From an uncultured Oscillospiraceae bacterium (lineage in GTDB: Bacteria; Bacillota; Clostridia; Oscillospirales; Acutalibacteraceae), in contig URNB01000028.1 in the NCBI GenBank assembly GCA_900549055.1, positions 1 through 20,180 on the forward strand: a stretch of 20,180 nt of DNA, given 5' to 3'. The position numbers and the translations under genes were made by a program. The notes beneath the pieces were generated by a model. That model was not told where the DNA came from. It saw nothing but the letters and a program-made list of their open reading frames with translations, and searched no databases. The number at the start of each line of letters is the position of its first letter. The first letter of the stretch is position 1. This document shows positions 1-5,996 of this stretch, one piece after another.

Positions 1-62
1 GACATTGAAGCATTCTTGTCCGCAAGGCTGAAACTCAAGCCCAATGAGGTCTGCGTTTTTGA
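1..62 (+). other. Possible fragment of a second HAD phosphatase in opposite orientation; candidate junction at ~51-66
   Basis: Frame 1 of the plus strand from base 1 reads as a segment ending LKPNEVCVFEE. This resembles the third motif of subfamily-I HAD enzymes such as beta-phosphoglucomutases (pattern: LGxxPEECVVFEDA). The resemblance stops near base 66, where the opposite strand begins to match NagD-type HAD motif II. Two HAD fragments meeting head to head across TTTTTGAAGAA suggests an inversion breakpoint or an assembly/foldback chimera at a contig end. The match is short and made by eye, so chance similarity is possible. Confidence 0.3.
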
Positions 63-215
63 AGAATTGTTGGTTATAAAAAGGTATCTCTTCCCCGCTC
101 TTTTTATAGACGCGAGCAATTCTTCGGTAAAATCGAAGAGCCGATTGCCGATGTAGAGCGTGCCGTCCATATCAAAAAGGAAAAGCTTTATTCCTTCAAA
201 ACAACCGGTTTTCAT
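1..215 (-). CDS. HAD-family sugar-phosphate phosphatase, NagD/AraL-like, partial (C-terminus outside window or disrupted)
   Basis: The start ATG (215-213) overlaps the araM stop by one base (TGATG), with a modest AAAGGA ribosome binding site inside the end of araM. The first ~53 residues look like a NagD-type HAD phosphatase: motif I FLFDMDGTLYIG holds the nucleophile and acid/base aspartates, and motif II is YLFITNNSSK. By family these are cytosolic, Mg-dependent phosphatases of small phosphorylated sugars; B. subtilis AraL, encoded beside AraM, is one. After NNSSK (base ~57 downward) the reading frame stays open but no longer resembles the family, which normally continues into a cap-domain lead such as a YVxKL-type helix. 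Either the window starts on a rearranged or chimeric junction or this copy is damaged. I am confident of the N-terminal family call, not of the exact substrate. Confidence 0.7.
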   Translation of the reverse strand, partial: MKTGCFEGIKLFLFDMDGTLYIGNRLFDFTEELLASIKRAGKRYLFITNNSSKTQTSLGLSFSLADKNASM

Positions 216-1390
216 CAGCCTATCCTTTCAAGAAATTTCTTCGCCGCGTAATCAGCATAACGGTCAAGCTGACCCTTATCGCGCAGATAAAACAAAATCG
301 TATACCTGTCGCGCAGGCCCAATGCACGCTTTATAGCCTTATAAATCGTATCATAATCGGTTGTGACATTCGGCATATCCATTTTGTTGCAGAATTCTTC
401 AATCTTATCAAAATACGGCAGATATTTTTCAATAAGCGACTTTAAATGCTCATCGGCTGTTTCGGTGTAGAGCAGACGGTACATTTCCGCCATAATCCTT
501 GTACCCTCGCAGACCTCAAGCCCGTGAAGATTCGGCTTTTCGCCCCTTTCAACACTCTCAAGCTCCCACACATGCGCCACTATGTGCTCAGAGCCTGAAG
601 CCGGGCGCGAATTGCCCGTAAACGCCATTCCAAGCCCCGTTACCAAAAAGCCCTCCATTATGTTTTTAATGCAATCGGCACTGCGCGGTTTAAGATCGTA
701 GCCGTTTTTCATACATTTATCGGTAGCCTCTATTACCTCGTCGGCAATTTCTTTGCAGTAATAATCGCCGTTATAATCGCGTGCCAGTTCCCAGTCGAGT
801 ATTCCGATATATTTACCGAACATATCGCCTATGCCCGAAAGCAGCATATCAAACGGCGCTTCCTTCATAACATCGAGATCGGCTATAATATATTTCGGCG
901 TGGTGCATTTTATTGTTGCCTTTGTGCCGTCAAACAGCGTAGGCGATCCTGCGGAGGCATAGCCGTCCATGGAGGGCGCGGTTCCCGCAATTCCGTAAGG
1001 CAGACCCAAACGGTAGGAAACCACCCTGCATACATCATTCACAACACCCGAGCCTACCGCCAGAATAAAATCAGGCAGCGGCGAGTATTTAAAAATATCC
1101 GAATCAGCCTTCGGGTCGTTTAAGTGTATCAGCACATCGCCGATATTCCGCGCATCGGGCAAAACATCGCCCTTTAAAATATGCTTGTGCGAAAATTTGC
1201 CGACGGATTTCAATATCTGCTCCGCCCTTTCGCCCAAAACGCGGTATGTATTTTCATCACATACCATATAAATCTTGTTATAATCTCTGAGTAATTCGGG
1301 CAGACGGTTCACAGCCCCGCTTTCTATTATATATCTCTCAAGCGGCGCGCGGTGCATACCCATTTCACAGCTGCATTTTCTTTCAATCAT
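215..1390 (-). CDS. araM: sn-glycerol-1-phosphate dehydrogenase, AraM/EgsA family
   Basis: A 391-residue protein of the iron-containing alcohol dehydrogenase-like EgsA/AraM family, close to the ~394 residues of B. subtilis AraM. It is expected to reduce DHAP to sn-glycerol-1-phosphate with NAD(P)H in the cytosol, using a divalent metal. Visible motifs are the nucleotide-binding AVGSGVVND (111-119), GTAPSMDGYASAG (136-148) and metal-site candidates D189 in SGIGDMFGK, H269 in SGSEHIVAH and H289 in NLHGLEV. The ATG follows a GAGGGTG ribosome binding site. It lies 18 bases after the GpsA-family gene and overlaps the following HAD gene, so it is in the middle of an operon. In B. subtilis the gene lies in the arabinose operon. 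The araD neighbour here echoes that, but a polyol phosphate other than glycerol phosphate could be the real substrate. Confidence 0.85.
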   Translation of the reverse strand: MIERKCSCEMGMHRAPLERYIIESGAVNRLPELLRDYNKIYMVCDENTYRVLGERAEQILKSVGKFSHKHILKGDVLPDARNIGDVLIHLNDPKADSDIFKYSPLPDFILAVGSGVVNDVCRVVSYRLGLPYGIAGTAPSMDGYASAGSPTLFDGTKATIKCTTPKYIIADLDVMKEAPFDMLLSGIGDMFGKYIGILDWELARDYNGDYYCKEIADEVIEATDKCMKNGYDLKPRSADCIKNIMEGFLVTGLGMAFTGNSRPASGSEHIVAHVWELESVERGEKPNLHGLEVCEGTRIMAEMYRLLYTETADEHLKSLIEKYLPYFDKIEEFCNKMDMPNVTTDYDTIYKAIKRALGLRDRYTILFYLRDKGQLDRYADYAAKKFLERIG

Positions 1391-1408
1391 TTTTTCACCC
1401 TCTAAAGC

Positions 1409-2422
1409 TTACTCTGAAAAATAATCGCAAATAAATTCATCCCACGGAATATCAGGCAGAGTGTTCTGCATTATGCGCTCATGAATATGCTGCATAAGCG
1501 GATATTCGGATATTTTACTGCCGAAATATCTGCCGAGCAATTCTATAATAGCCACCGATTCAAGCGTAACGCCGGCAAGCATTTCGCGCGCAGCGGTAAA
1601 TTCAGTGCCGGAGCCCAGTATTGCCCCGAGTCTCCTTGTTCTGCCGCCGAATACCGTTACATAAAGGTCGCCCACGCCGAACATAAGCGCGTTATCCTGA
1701 CCGCCTGACAGCTTGATTATAGCGCGCATTTCACGCGCCGCCTCATAAAACAGTCCTGCCTGCGCATTGTATTTTTCGGGTAATGACGGGTCATTTTTTG
1801 TATACGCTCCTATTGCAAGGCTTACCGCCATGGCATAGGCATTTTTCAGCGCTACGGCGGTTTCAATTCCCGCTATATCGTCCGTTACTGAAATATGGTA
1901 ATATTCCGTTTTCAAAGCCGCGCGCAGCTCATTCAGTATATCCTTATCCTTACCGCAAAACGCAACCTCGGTATGTATTCTGTCGGCAAGCTCAAAGCTT
2001 ATGCAGGGACCGCCCACTGCATTGAATGATACATCGGGTCTTAATGACGAAAACCATATCGGAAACGGCGACAAGGTGCCGTCCGCATTTTCATGCAGAC
2101 CCTTTGTGATTGCAAGCACCCGCTGCCCGCTTTTGAGCGCGGGAATTACATTCTCCGCAAACCACTCGACCCCGAAGCTTGAAACGCCGCAGATTAAAAT
2201 ATTGCACTCGGGGATATTTCCCTTAATTTCCTCAAACTGCTTGAAGGAAATATTGCCCTTTAATTCGCGTTTCAGCGTCTTGTGGTAATTGCGTTCCTTC
2301 AAGCCGTCGATTATTTCCGTATCCAGCGGAGTACCCACAAGCGTTACCGTGTGACCGTTATCAAGTGCCGGCACCGCCATTGCAGAGCCCATCATACCCG
2401 AGCCTATAATTACGATTTTCAT
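1409..2422 (-). CDS. NAD(P)-dependent glycerol-3-phosphate dehydrogenase, GpsA family
   Basis: A 337-residue protein with the GpsA layout: N-terminal Rossmann glycine motif IIGSGMMGSA (5-14), ITKGLH (105-110), GGPCISFELA (137-146), the catalytic-lysine motif ALKNAY (K193) and GVGDLYVT (249-256) followed by GGRTRRLG. The family interconverts DHAP and sn-glycerol-3-phosphate for lipid synthesis. The first motif is MMGSA rather than the usual WGTA, and the gene sits in a sugar operon, so it may be a paralogue dedicated to this pathway rather than the housekeeping GpsA. Its ribosome binding site, GGAGG, overlaps the last codons of the upstream HAD gene, and the gap between them is only 3 bases. 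This indicates tight co-translation. Confidence 0.82.
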   Translation of the reverse strand: MKIVIIGSGMMGSAMAVPALDNGHTVTLVGTPLDTEIIDGLKERNYHKTLKRELKGNISFKQFEEIKGNIPECNILICGVSSFGVEWFAENVIPALKSGQRVLAITKGLHENADGTLSPFPIWFSSLRPDVSFNAVGGPCISFELADRIHTEVAFCGKDKDILNELRAALKTEYYHISVTDDIAGIETAVALKNAYAMAVSLAIGAYTKNDPSLPEKYNAQAGLFYEAAREMRAIIKLSGGQDNALMFGVGDLYVTVFGGRTRRLGAILGSGTEFTAAREMLAGVTLESVAIIELLGRYFGSKISEYPLMQHIHERIMQNTLPDIPWDEFICDYFSE

Positions 2423-2425
2423 TAC

Positions 2426-3148
2426 TTATTCCTCCGTATATTTTCTCATTATTTTAGGAAAATCCAAATAATTGTCAACCTTTTCAAAGCCGAAATCGGA
2501 TAAATATACCGATTCGTCGTTTCCGCCCTCACCGTAATCATCACCCGCAAAAATCACCGCATCGTGGGCAATGCCACGCTCATTACAGTAGGCGTTCAGC
2601 GCATAGTATTTATTGTAGGGCTTCGGCGCCATATCGAACGAGGACGAGCCGCCCACAAAAACCGTGTATTCGGGGAAAAGCTTTTTGACCTCGCCGTAAA
2701 ACGCCCGCCGCTTTTTCCTGTCGGGATCGAAGGCAAGCTTATCCCTTTGCTCGGCTTTGGTACCAAGCAGCGGAAAGGTTATGCAGCCCGATGAATGATA
2801 TTCAACATTATCTCCCTTGAAATCCGTATAGCCGCAGCGCTCCCTTAATTCCGTCACGCGCCGCTCAATCGATTCGCGGTCTGCAGGAACCTTGTTGTCC
2901 TCAATTATTTCAATGTCCTTTAAGGCGCTGTTGTAGATTGCCGTCTGCATACCGTAATTCCCGATTATATCTATCGGGAAATGCCCCATCTGCTCAAAAA
3001 TTCTGCGGCACATGCCCGCCCCCACCATGCAAAGCAGGCCTTTCTCCGACAGCCGTTCAAGCACTGCGCGGTTTTCGGCCGGCAGCGGAGTTTTGTGCTG
3101 CGTCAGAGTTCCGTCCAGATCAAAGGCAAAAAGCTTAATTTTTTTCAT
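2426..3148 (-). CDS. HAD-IIB family hydrolase, phosphomannomutase-like
   Basis: A 240-residue HAD protein. Motif I is FAFDLDGTLT (D10 nucleophile, D12 acid/base), the motif III lysine region is SFDMAPKPYNKYYAL around 170-184, and the metal-binding motif IV is FAGDDYGEGGND (200-211). The GGND ending and the GGSSSFD...K stretch closely resemble eukaryote-type phosphomannomutases (HAD-IIB), which isomerise mannose 6- and 1-phosphate. Bacterial relatives in sugar operons may be phosphatases instead. It starts 18 bases downstream of the araD stop after an AAAGGTG ribosome binding site. It is the second HAD enzyme of the operon, with a cap type different from the NagD-like one at the window start. 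The substrate cannot be read from sequence. Confidence 0.75.
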   Translation of the reverse strand: MKKIKLFAFDLDGTLTQHKTPLPAENRAVLERLSEKGLLCMVGAGMCRRIFEQMGHFPIDIIGNYGMQTAIYNSALKDIEIIEDNKVPADRESIERRVTELRERCGYTDFKGDNVEYHSSGCITFPLLGTKAEQRDKLAFDPDRKKRRAFYGEVKKLFPEYTVFVGGSSSFDMAPKPYNKYYALNAYCNERGIAHDAVIFAGDDYGEGGNDESVYLSDFGFEKVDNYLDFPKIMRKYTEE

Positions 3149-3166
3149 GGAATCACCTTTAAAGTT

Positions 3167-3853
3167 TTATTTTTGCCCGTAGTATGCATTGGCACCGTGC
3201 TTTCTGAAATAGTGCTTATCAGCCAGCTCTTTCTGAAATTCAACCGTAGGATTTAATTTTAAGGTGTGCCATGCCATCATTGCGGTTTCTTCTAAAACCT
3301 CGGCATTTTCCACTGAGCCTTCAGCGCTTTTTCCCCAAGTAAACGGTCCGTGGGAGCACACAAGCACACCGGGTATATCCATGGGATTTTTTCCGGCAAA
3401 GGCTTCACATATAACTCTGCCGGTTTCTCTCTCATAATCTCCCGAAATTTCATCGGCAGTCAGCCTTCTTGTGCAGGGAATATCACCGTAAAATGTATCG
3501 GCATGAGTAGTGCCAAGCATCGGTATAGCCTGCCCGGCCTGCGCAAACACGGTTGCCCACCTTGAATGAGTATGTGTTATTCCGCCGATATTGTCGAACT
3601 GCTTGTATATTTCAAGATGCGTATACAAATCCGATGACGGACGGCGTTTTCCGTCAACCACATTTCCGTTTAAATCAACCGTTACCATATCGTTCGGTGT
3701 CATGGCATCATAAGGTATGCCCGAGGGCTTTATTACAACAAGCCCGCTTTCTCTGTCAATTTGCGAAGCATTTCCCTAAGTTAGAATTACAAGTCCGCTT
3801 TCCTTCAGTCGCAGATTGGCTTTGAATACCGTGTTCTTTAACTCCTCGAGCAT
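3167..3853 (-). pseudogene. araD: L-ribulose-5-phosphate 4-epimerase gene interrupted by an in-frame amber codon
   Basis: Reading from ATG 3853-3851 gives a complete AraD of 228 codons (E. coli AraD has 231) except that codon 26 (3778-3776) is TAG. Homologues have Trp here in the T-W-G-N phosphate-site motif, so one TGG-to-TAG change explains it. The upstream part (MLEELKNTVFKANL, GLVILT) and the downstream part (GNASQIDR, VIKPSGIPYD, MTPNDM) are in the same frame and both match AraD. Metal ligands are intact in GITHTHSR and CSHGPFTWG, and the catalytic Asp/Tyr regions HADTFYG and AYYGQK are present. A strong AGGAGGT ribosome binding site lies 4 bases before the start. Re-initiation at ATG 3703-3701 would give 178 residues lacking the phosphate-binding Asn and Lys, with no visible ribosome binding site. 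It could be a true nonsense mutation, a sequencing error, or a suppressed codon. TAG ends deoR here, so it is a normal stop. Confidence 0.88.
3776..3778 (-). other. In-frame amber stop (TAG) at codon 26 of araD
   Basis: The plus strand reads CTA at 3776-3778, giving TAG in the araD frame. The codon before it is Thr (ACT), and Gly-Asn-Ala-Ser follow, exactly where the family has Thr-Trp-Gly-Asn-x-Ser. No frameshift is needed on either side. Confidence 0.9.
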
Positions 3854-3870
3854 AAAAACCTCCTGTATCG

Positions 3871-3895
3871 GTACAAATAAAACAGTTGTACTGTT
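3871..3895. promoter_or_regulatory. Inverted repeats, candidate DeoR-family operator
   Basis: AACAGT-TGT-ACTGTT (3881-3895) is a perfect 6-base inverted repeat overlapping the first bases of the deoR -35. It lies in the araD leader at roughly +20 to +33. A second pair, GTACAA (3871-3876) and TTGTAC (3886-3891), interleaves with it. A regulator bound here could repress both directions. No experiment or motif search backs this; it is inferred from position and symmetry. Confidence 0.4.
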
Positions 3896-3922
3896 GACCT
3901 TCGTGCTTATTTATGATAATAT
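3894..3922 (+). promoter_or_regulatory. Sigma-A promoter of the deoR regulator
   Basis: -35 TTGACC (3894-3899), a 17-base spacer and -10 TAATAT (3917-3922). Transcription would start near 3930 and leave a leader of about 105 bases before deoR. The -10 elements of the two divergent promoters overlap, so two polymerases could not occupy both at once. Confidence 0.65.
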
Positions 3923-3948
3923 TATAACACAAGTGCACAAATACGCAA
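3921..3948 (-). promoter_or_regulatory. Sigma-A promoter of the araD operon, overlapping the divergent deoR promoter
   Basis: On the minus strand, -35 TTGCGT (3948-3943) is followed by a 16-base spacer and a perfect -10 TATAAT (3926-3921), preceded by TGT (extended -10). The predicted start is near 3914, giving a leader of about 60 bases before araD. The -10 shares bases 3921-3922 with the -10 of the opposite promoter. Confidence 0.65.
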
Positions 3949-4036
3949 TAATCGGCGCTTATAATGCAAAAAAATCATTTAAATCGAGCAAAACACGCAT
4001 TTTCTGTGCGTATTTTTGACCGATTGGGAGTAATTT

Positions 4037-4726
4037 ATGAAGGAAGAACAAATTGACAGACTGCTGAAAATAATAGAGGAAAACGGCTATGCCACCGTGA
4101 AATACATAGCAAAGGCGGTATACGCCAGCGAATCAACCGTTCGCAGGCAGCTTGCGGAGCTTGAGCATATGGGACTCGTGGTCCGCAGCTACGGCGGCGC
4201 GGAGCTGAAAAAAGACAGTATAAACACCCCTATTGAAATGCGGCTGCAGAAAAATCACCGCCAAAAGGACGCAATAGCCAAAAAAGCGGCGGAGCTTATA
4301 AAGGAAAACTCCACCGTTTTTATTGACGCTTCTTCAACAAGCCTGCATATGGCGCCCTACCTTGCAGATAAAAAGCACATCACAATATACACCTACAGTG
4401 CCCGCCTGTGCGAAACATTAGCGCAGTACGGCGTAAACAATGTGTATTGCCTCGGCGGATTTTATAAAGCCACATCAAAGGTTTTTACCGGGGAATATGC
4501 GGTCGGCATGGCGCAAAAGGTGTATTACGATTACTTTTTCTTTTCCTCTAGCGGATTTTCGGATGGCATAATATCCGATTATTCCACCGAGGAAACGCAT
4601 ATAAGGCGTGTTGTTCTCGGCAATTCCGAGCTTAAATATTTTTTGTGCGACAGCGGAAAATTCGGCAAGCACTCGGCTAATATCCTGTGCCGCGAAACCG
4701 AGATCAGCGGCATAATTTCGGAATAG
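4037..4726 (+). CDS. DeoR-family transcriptional regulator
   Basis: A 229-residue protein, slightly shorter than the typical ~250. The N-terminal DeoR helix-turn-helix covers about residues 4-58: QIDRLLKIIEENGYATV, then the recognition helix SESTVRRQLAELEHMG and the wing VVRSYGGAEL. The C-terminal DeoRC sensor domain shows VFIDASSTSLHMA and ends with a CDSGKFGKHS region; such domains bind sugar phosphates. A GGGAG ribosome binding site lies 6 bases before the ATG. It is divergent from the araD operon and is its likely regulator, probably a repressor released by a phosphorylated intermediate of that pathway. It ends in TAG, and no convincing intrinsic terminator follows directly. Confidence 0.88.
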   Translation: MKEEQIDRLLKIIEENGYATVKYIAKAVYASESTVRRQLAELEHMGLVVRSYGGAELKKDSINTPIEMRLQKNHRQKDAIAKKAAELIKENSTVFIDASSTSLHMAPYLADKKHITIYTYSARLCETLAQYGVNNVYCLGGFYKATSKVFTGEYAVGMAQKVYYDYFFFSSSGFSDGIISDYSTEETHIRRVVLGNSELKYFLCDSGKFGKHSANILCRETEISGIISE

Positions 4727-5013
4727 CACAAGCCGACGGCTCCCGGTGTTTAGGGTGCGGATGTCCGGCGGACACCTCTGCAAAGCAGAAGCACCGACCG
4801 AGGTGGTAGCCGCGACGGTGGCAGCCGTATGGCTGACGGAGGGGTTGTTACCGGCTAAAATTAATATCTGTATTTCAACTTTATTCTGCATATATAATCT
4901 TTAATTTTCAAATAACCATCAGCTTCAAACAATCCCTCAGTCAACTTCGTTGACAGCGGCTGAGTGGTATTCATTTGAATTTTCAATTTGGCTTAGCCTG
5001 CAGCACCCCATAG
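4727..5013. repeat. Non-coding hairpin-rich intergenic repeat region
   Basis: Between deoR and the terminator of the convergent gene I see no gene but many short perfect inverted repeats: GTCC-GGC-GGAC (4763-4773), TCTGC-AAA-GCAGA (4777-4789), CAGCC-GTAT-GGCTG (4822-4835) and GTCAAC-TTC-GTTGAC (4940-4954). The first part (to ~4855) is GC-rich and the rest AT-rich. It looks like one or two degenerate REP/MITE-like dispersed elements of the kind common between genes in gut clostridia. An open frame on the minus strand (4475-4891) runs through it and deoR but has no ribosome binding site or recognisable protein. Confidence 0.55.
4961..4988 (+). repeat. Dispersed repeat tail, copy 1
   Basis: TGAGTGGTATTCATTTGAAT continues as TTTCAATT. 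Bases 4961-4983 match 16083-16105 with a single difference. It contains the small inverted repeat ATTCA-TT-TGAAT. It directly follows the GTCAAC-TTC-GTTGAC hairpin, as copy 2 follows a CGCC-GATA-GGCG hairpin, so hairpin plus AT tail seems to be the unit. Confidence 0.55.
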
Positions 5014-5043
5014 AAAAAGACCTCCCCAAAGGGAAGCCTTTTT
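5014..5043 (-). terminator. Rho-independent terminator of the tmcAL-mutarotase operon
   Basis: In minus-strand RNA, GGCUUCCC-UUUG-GGGAGGUC pairs throughout, with two G-U wobbles, and is followed by UUUUU. On the plus strand the same wobbles become A-C mismatches, so the structure favours termination of the minus-strand transcript. It sits 15 bases past the stop of the 5058-5990 gene. Confidence 0.8.
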
Positions 5044-5057
5044 CAAACTGCTGAAGC

Positions 5058-5990
5058 TTACAGCTTTTCAAGCATATTATCAATTGATTTATCGTTCTTA
5101 AAATCAATATCGCACGGTCTTTTGCAAAGCGCCCAGCTTTCGGTGTGGGTGACGGTCTCGCCCGACTTTACAGTCTTAAGCTCGCTGAGTGATTCAACCT
5201 CGATCATGCTGTCGTTGGTATAGGTCTCAAAGGAGCAGCCGCCGTCGGGATAATTTCCGTTCGGGTGGTTGGTATCAAAGCTCTTGCAGAAAATATCATC
5301 GTTAAGGCAGTAATAAACCGTGCCGCAGTTAAGGTCAAAGCCCAGCTTTATGGGCTTATCGTATTTTGAATCCTGCCTGAGGGTTACATACTTATTGCCC
5401 CAGTAAATGCGGTCGTTGCTCATATCGGTATAGGGCCAAACCGAAACAATTCTGTTAGAAAGCAGCCCCGTATCGTTAGTGTTCATAGGAATAATAAGCG
5501 TTCCGCCCTTTTCGGAGACCGAAAGCCCCCAAACGGCAAAATTCTTATCCTTTTCCGAAATGTTCTTAACGCGCATTATAACCTGCATATTAGCATCGTC
5601 CGAATCCATTTTGATTTCAAGACTTTTAGCTGCGCCGTTTTCAATCTCGGGATTCGGCGTGAATACCGCGCCGTCGTCTGTAATTTCATAGCTTACAGGC
5701 TCTAAATCCGGATAATATGTTTCGGGATAGCTTTCGGGCGACAGCCATATCCTGTGCCCGCCGAGATTCTCCCAGTGCTTGCCCTCGCCGAAATAAGCGG
5801 TAAATTCCTTATCGTCCTTAGGACCGAATGCCTTGCGGTTTGAGCACATCATGTTCTGCCCGTCAACATAGCCGAAACGGATTATTCTCGGCCCGATATC
5901 GACCGTTACATATGCCTCAATAACGCCGTTTGTAACGCAGATACAGCGCCCGTAATCCTTAAAGCTTTCAATTTCCTTTATGCTTACCAT
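5058..5990 (-). CDS. Galactose mutarotase-like (DUF4380-type) protein
   Basis: A 310-residue, probably cytosolic protein with no signal peptide or membrane segment. Its beta-rich sequence shows VDIGPRIIRFGYVDGQNMM (~30-48), an aldose-epimerase-like core, and GGHRIWLSPESYPETY (~78-93), where His and Arg could contact sugar. Further motifs are AVWGLSV, TLIIPMN and YPDGGCSFETYTN. These fit the mutarotase-like sugar-binding superfamily described as DUF4380. The family assignment is from motif memory, and no substrate or reaction is established. It begins 6 bases after the tmcAL stop with its GGAG ribosome binding site overlapping that stop, so it is co-translated with tmcAL, and it ends in its own terminator. 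It could be an epimerase, a carbohydrate-binding protein or an inactive relative. Confidence 0.6.
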   Translation of the reverse strand: MVSIKEIESFKDYGRCICVTNGVIEAYVTVDIGPRIIRFGYVDGQNMMCSNRKAFGPKDDKEFTAYFGEGKHWENLGGHRIWLSPESYPETYYPDLEPVSYEITDDGAVFTPNPEIENGAAKSLEIKMDSDDANMQVIMRVKNISEKDKNFAVWGLSVSEKGGTLIIPMNTNDTGLLSNRIVSVWPYTDMSNDRIYWGNKYVTLRQDSKYDKPIKLGFDLNCGTVYYCLNDDIFCKSFDTNHPNGNYPDGGCSFETYTNDSMIEVESLSELKTVKSGETVTHTESWALCKRPCDIDFKNDKSIDNMLEKL

Positions 5991-5996
5991 AAAAAA

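Noticed and set aside
3776..3778. TAG read as a sense codon (recoding)
   Set aside because: deoR in this window ends at TAG with no conserved extension, so TAG acts as stop. A single mutation or base error is simpler.
3756..3938. 60-residue minus-strand open frame over the start of araD
   Set aside because: It is in a different frame from araD and covers the promoter; the AraD similarity follows the other frame.
4475..4891. 138-residue open frame on the minus strand opposite deoR and into the intergenic repeats
   Set aside because: No ribosome binding site, low-complexity translation of the repeat region, and it runs antisense to a clear DeoR gene.
4727..5013. CRISPR array
   Set aside because: The inverted repeats differ from each other and show no regular direct-repeat/spacer pattern; no cas genes nearby.
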